Source: Clostridiaceae bacterium (GTDB taxonomy: Bacteria; Bacillota; Clostridia; Clostridiales; Clostridiaceae). From it: 64,000 nucleotides of DNA. Below the pieces are notes generated by a model. The model saw only the letters and a list, made by a program, of their open reading frames with translations. It was not told the DNA's origin and did not search any database. Numbering within the stretch: the stretch's first letter is position 1; every line of letters begins with the position of its first letter. Below, in pieces: positions 26,005 to 36,200 of the stretch. A program made the translations under genes and the position numbers. Where the stretch lies: contig JACMJL010000033.1 in the NCBI GenBank assembly GCA_014380625.1, positions 1 through 64,000 of the forward strand, written 5' to 3'.

Positions 26005-26856
26005 ATGTTATTAGTTAGAGAAATTTATGTTTCAGATATAATTAAGGCAGTAAGAAATTTATGTATTGACGCAAACTATTATCTTGCAAGGGATATTAAA
26101 AATAAATTAGAACAATCACTAGAGGAAGAGACTTGGCCTATCGCTAAAGATGTTTTAGAAAAGCTCTTGGAGAATGCGCAAATAGCTGAATTAGAAAATG
26201 TTCCTATGTGTCAGGATACAGGAATGGCTTGTGTGTTTGTTTCAATTGGACAGGATGTACATATTGTTGGGGGATTTCTTGAGGAAGCTATAAACCAAGG
26301 TGTAAGGCAGGGTTATAAAGATGGATATCTTAGAAAGTCCGTAGTAAAGGACCCCTTAGATAGGGTTAATACTGGCGATAATACACCGGCAGTAATTTAT
26401 TATGAAATAGTTCCTGGAAATAAACTTAAAATTATTTTGGCTCCTAAAGGTTTTGGATCTGAAAACATGAGTAAGATTAAAATGTTAAAGCCTTCTGATG
26501 GAATTGACGGAGTTAAAAAATTTATATTAGATACAGTTAAAGAGGCAGGACCGAACCCATGTCCACCAACTATAATTGGTGTTGGACTGGGGGGTACCTT
26601 TGATAAGGTTGCAGTCTTGGCAAAAAAAGCACTTTTAAGACCTATAAATAAAAATAATGAAAATCCTTTTTATGCAGATCTTGAAAAAGAACTTTTAGAG
26701 AAAATAAATGAGTTTGGCATAGGGCCTCAAGGTTTTGGCGGGAAAACCACATCCTTAGGAATTAATATTGAGGTATATCCAACACATATTGCAGGTCTTC
26801 CTGTTGCAGTTAATGTTAGCTGTCACGCTACAAGACATGCTGAAATAATAATCTAG
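26005..26856 (+). CDS. fumA: Fumarate hydratase class I, alpha subunit
   Basis: A 283-residue subunit of an oxygen-sensitive [4Fe-4S] fumarase, equal to the N-terminal half of E. coli FumA. The three cluster cysteines are visible: VPMCQDTG (C69), GPNPCPPT and VSCHATRH. FGSENMSKIKM and GIGPQGFGGKTTSLG are also family motifs. It reversibly hydrates fumarate to malate. L-tartrate dehydratase alpha is a close relative that cannot be fully excluded. The ATG follows AAAGGAGGG at ten bases. The beta-subunit gene follows 17 bases later. Confidence 0.9.
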   Translation: MLLVREIYVSDIIKAVRNLCIDANYYLARDIKNKLEQSLEEETWPIAKDVLEKLLENAQIAELENVPMCQDTGMACVFVSIGQDVHIVGGFLEEAINQGVRQGYKDGYLRKSVVKDPLDRVNTGDNTPAVIYYEIVPGNKLKIILAPKGFGSENMSKIKMLKPSDGIDGVKKFILDTVKEAGPNPCPPTIIGVGLGGTFDKVAVLAKKALLRPINKNNENPFYADLEKELLEKINEFGIGPQGFGGKTTSLGINIEVYPTHIAGLPVAVNVSCHATRHAEIII

Positions 26857-26873
26857 GCGAAGGAGGGTTACAA

Positions 26874-27440
26874 ATGGAAAAAAAGATAGCAACTCCATTA
26901 ACAGAAGCGGTAATAAGAGATTTAAAAGCTGGAGATTGTGTATTGATCTCTGGTGTTATTTTTACAGCCCGAGACGCAGCACATAAAAGGTTAATTGAGC
27001 TTTTAGAAAAGGGTGGAGAACTTCCTATAGATATTAAAGATGAAATAATATATTATGTAGGGCCAACTCCTGCCAAACCAGGTCAGGTAATGGGTTCAGC
27101 AGGACCAACTACAAGTTATAGAATGGATTCATATACTCCTAAACTTCTGGATTTAGGACTGAAAGGTATGATAGGAAAAGGTCTTAGATCTAAAGAAGTA
27201 ATAGCTTCTATTATTAAAAATAAAGCAGTATATTTTGGAGCAATTGGTGGAGCAGCTGCACTTATTAGCAAGTCCATTAACAATGCAGAGGTCTTAGTCT
27301 ATGAGGATTTAGGCTCCGAGGCAATTAGGGGGCTTGAAGTCAAAGACCTTCCAGTGGTTGTTATAATTGATAGTGAAGGAAACAACTTATATGAAATAGG
27401 ACAAAAGAACTATTTAGATAGTCTAAAGGGGATATTATGA
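26874..27440 (+). CDS. fumB: Fumarate hydratase class I, beta subunit
   Basis: A 188-residue protein equal to the C-terminal half of class I fumarase. It has ISGVIFTARDAAHKRL near residue 25, the YVGPTPAKPGQVMGSAGPTTSYRMD core and the substrate-contact GMIGKGLRS. Together with the alpha subunit it makes the active heterodimer. The ATG follows GGCGAAGGAGGGTTACAA. Its stop codon overlaps the start of a small membrane protein gene (ATGA), so the operon continues. Confidence 0.9.
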   Translation: MEKKIATPLTEAVIRDLKAGDCVLISGVIFTARDAAHKRLIELLEKGGELPIDIKDEIIYYVGPTPAKPGQVMGSAGPTTSYRMDSYTPKLLDLGLKGMIGKGLRSKEVIASIIKNKAVYFGAIGGAAALISKSINNAEVLVYEDLGSEAIRGLEVKDLPVVVIIDSEGNNLYEIGQKNYLDSLKGIL

Positions 27441-27607
27441 AGATTATAATTTATCTTTTATTTTTAGCTTTGACATTACTACTTCCATTATCAATTTTGG
27501 CCTTTGGGGACATGGGAAATATAATATTTCAATTGATTTTTTTAATCTTTTTAGGTGGATATTTTTATATAATATATTTAGTTATTAAAAAAAAGAAGAA
27601 CAATTAG
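27437..27607 (+). CDS. Small two-helix membrane protein
   Basis: A 56-residue protein, MKIIIYLLFLALTLLLPLSI at its start, with two hydrophobic helices (about 3-22 and 30-51) and a lysine tail. ATG 27437 overlaps the fumarase beta stop codon (ATGA), which suggests coupled translation. It lies 19 bases before the SecA2-like gene start. No family is recognised; it may assist the SecA2-like ATPase or simply fill the operon. Confidence 0.6.
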   Translation: MKIIIYLLFLALTLLLPLSILAFGDMGNIIFQLIFLIFLGGYFYIIYLVIKKKKNN

Positions 27608-27626
27608 AATGCTAGTGAGGTACAAC

Positions 27627-30035
27627 ATGGAAAAAAATATTCTTCAAAATATTGAACATCTTTCTAAAAAGGCTGAATATAATATCTACAAAAAAATTGT
27701 AACTGAAATAAATAGTGTAAAATTTGATGCCTTACAGAAAGAGAATATTTTAAATAAATCAACGGAACTCAGAGAAAAACTTTCGCAAGGCATTTTTATT
27801 GATGAGATAATTATAGAAGCCTTTGCACTTGTAAAAGAGGCAATTAAAAGATCCTTAGGACTTACAGCTTATGATGAACAACTAATAGCTGGGATAGCTA
27901 TGCATAAGGGAAGACTTATAGAAATGCAGACTGGAGAAGGTAAAACTTTAGCGGCAGTGTTTCCAGCATATCTAAATGCACTCACTGGACTTGGTTGCCA
28001 CATTCTTACCTTTAATGATTATCTTGCAGCCCGTGATGCAGTGTGGATGGGACCTATATATGAAATGCTAGGGCTAACGGTAGGCTTTGTGCAGGATGAT
28101 ATGAGCATGAAAGATAGACAGAAGGCATATTCCTGTGATATTACATATATAACAGCAAAAATAGCCGGATTTGATTATCTTAGAGATTCTATTTGCTACG
28201 AAAAAAGTCAATGCATTCAGCGTGTTTTTAATTTTGTTATTGTGGACGAAGCGGACTCTATAATAATTGATGAGGCAAGAATACCCTTGGTCATCGCAAC
28301 CGGAGGATTTGAGAATAATAGCACCCTATCTGCTACAATGGACATTATAAGAAAACTGGAACCTAAAATTCATTATGACAAGGATGAGTATGAAAGAAAT
28401 GTATTTTTAACAGAAGTAGGCTTAAACTTTGTGGAAAAGCAACTTTTTTGTGATAATTTATACTCTGAAGAAAACTTAACCTTACTTAATGAAGTGCATA
28501 ATACTCTATATGCTGAGGCATTATTAAAAAAGGATATAGATTATATTATAAGAGATAATAAAATTGAAATGGTAGATGAATTTACTGGTCGCGTCGCTGA
28601 AAATAGGCACTGGCCAGATGGAATTCAAGCAGCCATAGAGGCTAAAGAAAAACTTGGTTTCAGATCTAGAGGTAGAGTTATGAACCAGATAACCCTGCAC
28701 AATTTTATCTTACTTTATAAAAAAGTTGCAGGCATGACTGCTACAGCAATGGATTCTGAAGAAGAAATTAGAGAGTTTTATGGACTTGAAGTATTAGTTA
28801 TTCCTCCGCATGTACCTTGTAAACGAATAGATCATCCAGATGTGATATTTACCCATAAGGAGGCAAAGTACCAGGCTTTAATTAAGGAAATTGTTAGGGT
28901 GCATGCTACTGGTCAACCTATTTTAATTGGAAATCCAAACGTTAAAGAGTCAGAATATTTGGCTTTAGAGTTAAAAAAAGTAGGGGTTCAATGTCAGGTT
29001 TTGAATGCTAAAAATGATGAACTTGAAGCTAAAATAATAGAGCAAGCTGGTACATTAGGTGCAGTTACTGTTTCTACTAATATGGCTGGTAGAGGTGCTG
29101 ATATTAAATTAGGTGGAACAAACTACGATAACAGAGAGAAGATTATTGCTTTAGGTGGACTGTATGTTATTGGGACAAATAGACATGAAAGTAAGCGTAT
29201 TGATAAACAACTCAAAGGTAGGGCTGGGCGACAAGGTGATGCTGGGATGTTTAGATTCTTTATAAGCCTTGAAGATGATTTGATTAAAAGATATGGTATC
29301 GATAAGATAATTCCTGCCTTTATTAGACCTAAAAATCAGGAAAAACCAATTGAAAGTTCTAAAATAGCACATAAAATAAATCAAGTGCAGAGAATTATTC
29401 AGGGACAGGATTCTGATTTACGTAGAGCCTTATGGAAGTATTCAGAAATAATAGAAAAACAAAGGCTTCAGGTACATCTTAGACGCTTGGAAATACTAGA
29501 GGATAGAGAGCCCTTTAATATATTAAAAAAAGAAAATCAGGAGCTTTATGAAAAATTGAATATTATCTTTGGTGAAGAGTGTATAAATAAACTTGAAAAA
29601 CAAGTAACTTTATATAATATAGATGAAAGTTTTGCTAATTACCTTTCTGATGTTGCTAGTATTCAAGAAGGTATAAATTTAAAAATCATCGGTGGTAAAA
29701 ATCCTCTTAGAGAATTTCAAATGGAGACAAATCAGTGCTTTGACATTTTACAACAAGACATACAAGAAAATATTTTGACGGATCTTACCAGCATGGAACT
29801 AACAGAAAGTGGTCTTTTAAGTTTATACCAAAGAATAGAACCCCCTACAGCCACTTGGACTTATCTTGTTAAAGACAACACTATTATGGATTGTCTTTCT
29901 TTAATACTAATTGGAAGCGGCGGTGGAGGAATAGCTGGTATTGGAATACTTGTAGGAACCCCTATAGTCTATGCAATGGTGTTACTTGAAAAAATTTCAA
30001 TGACTTTAAAAAAGAAATTTAATGTTAATAATTAA
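27627..30035 (+). CDS. secA2: SecA2-like accessory protein translocase ATPase with hydrophobic C-terminus
   Basis: An 802-residue SecA homologue. Walker A MQTGEGKT (K106), HILTFNDYLAARDAVWMGPIY (written by parts: LTFNDYLA), the DEADS Walker B box, TNMAGRGADIKLGG and ARGRQGD-type GRAGRQGDAG are all present. The C-terminal zinc-binding SecB site is absent, which is usual for SecA2. Residues about 755-789 (LSLILIGSGGGG, GIGILVGTPIVYAMVLLEKI) form an unusual hydrophobic stretch able to enter a membrane. Family members move special proteins, often surface proteins, through SecYEG. ATG 27627 is preferred to ATG 27609 because GTGAGG precedes it. No secY2 or asp genes are nearby. Confidence 0.85.
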   Translation: MEKNILQNIEHLSKKAEYNIYKKIVTEINSVKFDALQKENILNKSTELREKLSQGIFIDEIIIEAFALVKEAIKRSLGLTAYDEQLIAGIAMHKGRLIEMQTGEGKTLAAVFPAYLNALTGLGCHILTFNDYLAARDAVWMGPIYEMLGLTVGFVQDDMSMKDRQKAYSCDITYITAKIAGFDYLRDSICYEKSQCIQRVFNFVIVDEADSIIIDEARIPLVIATGGFENNSTLSATMDIIRKLEPKIHYDKDEYERNVFLTEVGLNFVEKQLFCDNLYSEENLTLLNEVHNTLYAEALLKKDIDYIIRDNKIEMVDEFTGRVAENRHWPDGIQAAIEAKEKLGFRSRGRVMNQITLHNFILLYKKVAGMTATAMDSEEEIREFYGLEVLVIPPHVPCKRIDHPDVIFTHKEAKYQALIKEIVRVHATGQPILIGNPNVKESEYLALELKKVGVQCQVLNAKNDELEAKIIEQAGTLGAVTVSTNMAGRGADIKLGGTNYDNREKIIALGGLYVIGTNRHESKRIDKQLKGRAGRQGDAGMFRFFISLEDDLIKRYGIDKIIPAFIRPKNQEKPIESSKIAHKINQVQRIIQGQDSDLRRALWKYSEIIEKQRLQVHLRRLEILEDREPFNILKKENQELYEKLNIIFGEECINKLEKQVTLYNIDESFANYLSDVASIQEGINLKIIGGKNPLREFQMETNQCFDILQQDIQENILTDLTSMELTESGLLSLYQRIEPPTATWTYLVKDNTIMDCLSLILIGSGGGGIAGIGILVGTPIVYAMVLLEKISMTLKKKFNVNN

Positions 30036-30071
30036 AAAGCAAAAATATGTTTAGGAGAAAGGTTGGTATTT

Positions 30072-32060
30072 ATGAGTTTCGATGATGAAAATAATACGGA
30101 TTTAAATGATAGAGGTATAGATTACTTAAAACTTCTTTCAAAGCAATACCCAACCATTGATGCAGCCAGTACTGAAATTATCAATTTACAGGCGATATTT
30201 AACCTTCCAAAGGGTACGGAACACTTTATGTCAGATATACATGGAGAAAATGAATCCTTCAATCATGTTTTAAGAAATGCTTCTGGGGTTATAAAGCGAA
30301 AAGTTGATGAGATATATGGAAATTCCTTAAGAGATTATGAAAAGAAAAAACTTGCTACACTAATATATTATCCTGAACAAAAACTAGAGATGATTTTACA
30401 AAAGGAAAAAAATATTGAAGATTGGTATAAGATCACTCTTTATAGGCTAATACAAATATGTAAATCTGTCTCCTCAAAGTATACAAGATCAAAGGTAAGG
30501 AAGGCATTGCCACCAGACTTTGGATATATTATTGAGGAGCTGATACATGAGGATGGAGACCGGATAAATAAACAAGAATATTATAATAAGATAATAGAAA
30601 CTATTATTGATTTAGATAGGGCAAAAGCATTTATTGTTGCAATATCTAAACTTATACAGAGGCTTGCAGTAGATAGACTTCATGTTATAGGGGATATTTA
30701 CGATAGAGGACCAGGGGCAGATATTATTTTTGATACACTAATGGGCTATCATTCATTAGACATACAGTGGGGAAATCATGATATTTTATGGATGGGTGCC
30801 GCAGCTGGAAGCGAAGCTTGCATCTGTAATTCCATTAGAATTTCAGCTAAATATGCTAATTTACACATTTTAGAAGAAAGTTATGGAATTAATCTTCTTC
30901 CATTAGCCACTTTTGCTATGGATGTATATAAGAGTGATAATTGTCATAAATTTAGACCAGAGGGCATGAATGCCCAGGAACAAAGTGAAAAGGAACTTAA
31001 TTTAATTGCTATGATGCATAAGGCTATAGCAATTATACAATTTAAACTTGAAGGTCAAACAATTAAGGGACATCCTGAGTATGGCATGGAGGATAGGTTA
31101 CTGCTGGATAAGATAGATTACGAGAAAGGAACAATAGATATAAAAGGAAAAGAGTATAAACTTCACGATAACTATTTTCCAACTATTGATGCACAGAACC
31201 CATATGAGCTTTCCAAGGAAGAAAGAGAACTGATATACAAATTAAAATACTCGTTTTTGAATAGTAATAAGTTGCAGGAACATGTACGACTATTATTTTC
31301 AAAAGGAAGCATGTACCTAGTATATAACTCTAATCTTCTTTTCCATGGTTGTATACCTATATCTGAGGATGGAAAGTTAAAAGAAATATTGATAGGTAAT
31401 GAACTTTATAGTGGAGAAAATTTTTATAAAAAGGCTGAGAGCATGGTTCGGGAAGGGTATTTCGATAATGATATGGAATGTAAAATAAAAGGTATGGACT
31501 TGATGTGGTACCTTTGGTGTGGACCCAATTCTCCCTTATACGGAAAAGAAAAAATGGCAACCTTTGAACGGTATTTTATAAGTGATAAGAAGACTCATAA
31601 GGAGGAAATGTCTCCATATTATAATATGAGGAATTCAGAAGAGTGTTGTAAGAGTATCCTGCGTGAATTTGGAATTGATCCTGAGAAATCACATATTGTA
31701 AATGGTCATGTACCTGTTAAAGTGGCAAAAGGGGAAAGTCCAATTAAAGCAAATGGACGACTTCTTGTTATCGACGGGGGTTTTGCTAAAGCTTATCAAA
31801 CGGTTACTGGTATTGCGGGATATACACTTATTTCTACTTCTTATGGATTAATGTTAGCCTCACATGAGCCTTTCGAATCTACCCAAAAGGCAATTGAAGA
31901 GGAAAGAGATATTTTATCCTCAACTATTGTTTTAGAACATTCTGCAACTAGAAAGCGTGTTGGAGATACAGATGCGGGAGTGGAGCTGAAGAGTCAAATC
32001 AAAGACTTGAAATTATTACTTCATGCTTATAGAAAAGGATTAATTAAAGAACAAAAATAG
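30072..32060 (+). CDS. fbp: Fructose-1,6-bisphosphatase, class III
   Basis: A 662-residue enzyme of the Firmicute class III type, which removes the 1-phosphate of fructose 1,6-bisphosphate for gluconeogenesis. It is a metallophosphatase: [24 protein letters not shown] and [19 protein letters not shown] are the metal-binding boxes, with VNGHVPVK and [16 protein letters not shown] near the end. The frame opens at TTG 30063, but ATG 30072 has GAAAGG at nine bases and the usual MSF start. It has a terminator at 32061-32116. Confidence 0.93.
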   Translation: MSFDDENNTDLNDRGIDYLKLLSKQYPTIDAASTEIINLQAIFNLPKGTEHFMSDIHGENESFNHVLRNASGVIKRKVDEIYGNSLRDYEKKKLATLIYYPEQKLEMILQKEKNIEDWYKITLYRLIQICKSVSSKYTRSKVRKALPPDFGYIIEELIHEDGDRINKQEYYNKIIETIIDLDRAKAFIVAISKLIQRLAVDRLHVIGDIYDRGPGADIIFDTLMGYHSLDIQWGNHDILWMGAAAGSEACICNSIRISAKYANLHILEESYGINLLPLATFAMDVYKSDNCHKFRPEGMNAQEQSEKELNLIAMMHKAIAIIQFKLEGQTIKGHPEYGMEDRLLLDKIDYEKGTIDIKGKEYKLHDNYFPTIDAQNPYELSKEERELIYKLKYSFLNSNKLQEHVRLLFSKGSMYLVYNSNLLFHGCIPISEDGKLKEILIGNELYSGENFYKKAESMVREGYFDNDMECKIKGMDLMWYLWCGPNSPLYGKEKMATFERYFISDKKTHKEEMSPYYNMRNSEECCKSILREFGIDPEKSHIVNGHVPVKVAKGESPIKANGRLLVIDGGFAKAYQTVTGIAGYTLISTSYGLMLASHEPFESTQKAIEEERDILSSTIVLEHSATRKRVGDTDAGVELKSQIKDLKLLLHAYRKGLIKEQK

Positions 32061-32116
32061 GAGTCTTCTAAGGTTCTGGTCAGTTAATGAACAGAACCTT
32101 AGAGGGCTCTTTATTT
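32061..32116 (+). terminator. Rho-independent terminator after fbp
   Basis: GAGTCTTCTAAGGTTCTG pairs with CAGAACCTTAGAGGGCTC with two or three mismatches, followed by TTTATTTT. It begins at the fbp stop codon. Confidence 0.82.
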
Positions 32117-32217
32117 TGAAATAAAGCCAAAAATTTATAGAGTATTAAATACACAAAAGTAACAATGTGGTAATATGGATATATATCTTTTAAGAATTGT
32201 AAAATTGGGGGGACATT

Positions 32218-33048
32218 ATGTATATAGAGAAGAAACCAATAAATAGGTCTATAATCAGAGGAATATTAGGGAGAAAATATTATGCGATTAAGCGCTTTAA
32301 ACAATGGTACTTTGGAGGAATAAACTTTTCCCAGTATAGAATTAGTGAAGTTTACCCTAATATTATATTTACCCATGATACTCCACTTTTAAGAGAACTA
32401 AAGGATGTGGACATGTACCTTCAATACAATAAAATTACAAATCTTAAACTTGCCACTAATAGATTGAACGGAGTTATTATAAAACCGGGAGAAACCTTTT
32501 CTTACTGGAAGTTTATTGGTAAGCCTACCTATAAAAAAAAGTATGTAGATGGATTAGTATTATGCGCAAATGGAACTTTCAAGGCTGGGGTCGGAGGCGG
32601 ACTTTGTCAACTCTCAAACCTTATATACTGGATGACTTTGCATACACCTCTAACTGTTACGGAAAGACATAGACATAGCCATGATGTGTTTCCAGATACT
32701 AATCGAACTCAGCCTTTTGGAACAGGTGCAACCTGCTCTTATAATTCCCTTGATCTTCAAATATATAATGGTACAAAGGTTGAATTTCAACTAATAGTCT
32801 ATGTGACAAAGGACAAGCTGTTTGGTGAGTGGAGAAGTATAGAGCCTTTAATGGATAATTACGAAGTTTATGAGAAAGAACATTTTATTACCACTGGAAT
32901 GTTTGGTGGATATGTTAGAAACAATATCATATATAGAAAGGTCTATAATAAAAATATGGGATTAATAAAAGATGAGTATGTTACGGAAAATCATGCTTAT
33001 ATGACTTATTCACCTTATTTAAATTCAGGTCATCAAGAAAGTCTTTGA
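32218..33048 (+). CDS. VanW family protein
   Basis: A 276-residue protein with the VanW domain over most of its length. It has LATNRLNGVIIKPGETFSYW, the GGGLCQLSNLIYW signature and TERHRHSHDVFPD. VanW proteins are encoded near some vancomycin-resistance loci and elsewhere, but their activity is unknown. There is no signal peptide or peptidoglycan-binding G5 domain here. ATG 32218 follows TTGGGGGGACATT. It is a single gene with no vancomycin-resistance neighbours. Confidence 0.88.
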   Translation: MYIEKKPINRSIIRGILGRKYYAIKRFKQWYFGGINFSQYRISEVYPNIIFTHDTPLLRELKDVDMYLQYNKITNLKLATNRLNGVIIKPGETFSYWKFIGKPTYKKKYVDGLVLCANGTFKAGVGGGLCQLSNLIYWMTLHTPLTVTERHRHSHDVFPDTNRTQPFGTGATCSYNSLDLQIYNGTKVEFQLIVYVTKDKLFGEWRSIEPLMDNYEVYEKEHFITTGMFGGYVRNNIIYRKVYNKNMGLIKDEYVTENHAYMTYSPYLNSGHQESL

Positions 33049-33052
33049 GACA

Positions 33053-33090
33053 GATTATCATAGGATGGAGCATTAGAAAGACTTAGTTGA
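33053..33090 (+). repeat. Fragment resembling the inner part of the 21-kb MITE-like element
   Basis: AGATTATC and GAGCATTAGAAAGACTTAGTT here resemble AGATTATC and GAGCCTTAGAAAGACTTGGTT in the reverse strand of 21370-21410. It is a partial copy without visible terminal repeats. Confidence 0.35.
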
Positions 33091-33164
33091 TATTTGTTCC
33101 ATAATACTCTAATCAAACCAGAAAAGAAGTTTGCAAACACTAGTTTGTTAAATTATAATAAGTA

Positions 33165-33194
33165 TTGAGCATTCATTAAGTAAAATGTTATAAT
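33165..33194 (+). promoter_or_regulatory. Sigma-A-type promoter before the helicase-nuclease gene
   Basis: TTGAGC (33165-33170) and TATAAT (33189-33194) with 18 bases between. The start codon is 52 bases downstream. Confidence 0.6.
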
Positions 33195-33246
33195 CTATTA
33201 ACAAATTGCAATAGGCAAAATTTTTGACAGCATAAAGGTGATAAAT

Positions 33247-36200
33247 ATGGAAGAAAAAAGTTATAAAGATAGATTAACAAGGATATATAAGTTTTTAAAG
33301 GAATATAACAGTATTAAAAACCCTGTTTTGATAAATATAAAAGAGCAACTTTGGAGCCAGTGGTTAGGAGAAATTCCTGTTCATGAAACTATAAAATGTT
33401 TTATTTTTAGTAATGAGGAAGAAGAAGATTTTGTACTAAGTGTTAAAAGACCTGTATTGACGGAGGCGCCAAAACCTCCTAAGGTAGCCGTTGAGTGGAT
33501 AAAACCAGGCTGGAATAATGCAAGATCAAGAGTAGAGGTAGTGGAAGAAAAGACTATTAAAAATGATAAATATAATGACAAAGAAAACAATGGGGCAGAT
33601 AAATATCTAATTATAAGGTTTAGTGATGAACTTGAGAGAGTAGAAGCCTACGAGGAATGGATAGAAAAAAGAAATGAATGGGCTAAAAAGGAAATACCAA
33701 CTCAAAAAGCCATGGAGGTCTTTAATTCTATTTATGCATTATATTCAAGAATTCAGAAGGAAGCTGAAGGTGTTGAGCTGATGTTAGGAGATGGGTTATT
33801 GTATTGGAATGAGGGAAACTCATCTATGGCAATTGAACATCCTATACTTCTTCAAACTGTTAAACTAGATTTTGATGCAAATGTGCCAGAATTTAAGGTT
33901 AGTTGCACGGAAAAAATGCCAGAATTATACTCAGCTTTGTTCTATAGTATACCTGATATAAATATTCAGCTACTTAAAGAAAATATTAATGATCTTGAGA
34001 AAAATAATTATAGCCCTATGTGGAATGAGAATACTAGCGCATTTTTGAAAAGAGTTACTGTAATGCTCTGTTCACAAGGAACGTTAATTGAGGAAAAGAT
34101 AGAAATAAAAAGAAATGAAACTTTCCCACAAGTATATAGAAAACCCGTTTTATTTTTAAGAAAAAGAACTTTAGGGTACAATGTTGCTATAGATTCTATA
34201 CTTGAAGATATGCAAGGGAATGATCAGATACCTAACTTTTTAAAGGATGTAGTTGGATGTCTAGAAGAGCCAGGTTCTACTAGGTCACAGGAAGGAACAT
34301 CCAGCATAAACCCCAATGGAATAGATGAAGAAATATTACTCACAAAACCAGCAAATGCAGAGCAACTTACCGTGGCTAAACAATTGGAGCAATATGGAGC
34401 GGTGCTTGTTCAAGGACCTCCTGGCACTGGAAAAACACATACTATTGCAAATCTAATTGGACATTTACTAGCTCAAGGTAAAAGTATTTTAGTCACTAGC
34501 CATAGTGAGAAAGCTTTATCTGTGGTTAAGGAAAAGGTAGTGGAGGAATTACAGCCCCTTTGTCTAAGTTTGCTTTCCTCAACAGAAAGTAGAGCTGAAA
34601 TGGAAAAAACTTTGGATATCATAAATGAAAATAGATCTAAACTTGATATTAATAAGTTACTTAAAGAAATTAACATACTTCAGAGTGATAGAAGCCATAT
34701 AATAAATGAATTAGATAACTTTAGGCTTCAACTTAAAAATGTGAGAAGTAATGAATATAGACCTTTAATTATAGCTGGAGAGGAGTATAGTCCAATAGAG
34801 GCAGCAAAGTTTATAAAAGATAATGAATTAAAGTCAAATTGGATACCGGAACCTATAGCTATTGGAAAATCAATTCCCCTAACTTTAAATGAATTAAAGG
34901 AACTATATAAAACTAATGGAGAATTAACCGTTAAGGATGAACAAGAATGTAAACTTAAACTACCTGAGATTTCAGAACTTATAACTCCTTTGGAATTTAA
35001 AAGAGTAATAGAGGAAAAGGAAAATTTAAGAAAACTTAATATAGATTTTAATAAGGAATTTTGGAGAGAAAACAAGATAGATTATGCTGAAAATATTCTT
35101 GAAGGTTTAATCAATAAAATTGATAATGCACTAGGATGTTTAGACGAAAATCAGGAATGGACACTGGCAACTATAGAAGCAGGGACTAAAGAGGAAGTAA
35201 TTAAAAAACAATGGCATAACTTGGTCGAAGAGATAAATAAAACTTATGATATTTCAATCAATTCCTCGGAGGAAATAATACAGTTTGATCCTAAATTTAT
35301 AAAAAATCCCTTAGACCCTAATGTGAGTAAGACCTTGGAAGAAATTATTGAAAAGTTACAAGTGGATAAGAAAATAGGTAGCTTAAGTCTATTTTTAAAT
35401 CCTAATTGGAAGAAGTTAATAAAGGCTAGTTTAGTAAATAACCAAGAACCTAAAAAATTAGAGGAATTTAAAGCCTTAAAGGCGTATCAACAATTGCTTT
35501 TAGGAAGAGAAACATTACAGAGCAGATGGGATAGACAGATAGCTATTTTAGGTGCTCCTAAAGTAATAGAATTAGGAATAGATTTTGAAAAGACCTGTAA
35601 GAAATATTGTGAACCAATAGAGATAAATTTAAATTGGTTTAAAGAAATATGGAGCCCCATTATAAAGCAACTTAAAGAAATTGGATTCCTTTGGGACCGT
35701 TTTGATAAAAGAATAGATTTAAGTACAGAGAAGTATAGTCAGCTGAAGTATATAAAATCAGAACAGGGAAATCTTCTAATAAAAACTATTGAGGCTGAAA
35801 TTAATAGGGTATCATATAATAAACTTATAAATAACTTAGAGAAAGTTGCTAATTTTGCAGGTAGATATTCAAATAATCAAAAAGATAATGTAATATTCAA
35901 CATAATTAATGCCGTTGAAGAAGACAATCTCCAAATGTATACATTAGCTTATGAAAGGTTAATAGAAGTTAATACTTTAATGCCAATACAAGAAAATAGG
36001 AATATGCTTCTAGAAAAGTTAAAAGTGAAAGCTCCTGGATGGGCAGAAATAATAGAAAGTAGAACTGGTATACACGGAAGAGCCAATCTTCCTGAAACAG
36101 TGCAAGAAGCGTGGCTATGGACACAATTTAATAGCGAATTAAAAGAAAGAAGTGAAGTCAGTTTAGAAAAAATTCAAGGTCAGATATTAAAACTAGAAAA

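Noticed and set aside
32218-33048. Vancomycin resistance locus
   Set aside because: VanW stands alone; there is no vanH, vanA/B ligase or vanX nearby, and the VanZ-like gene at 8777 is 24 kb away.
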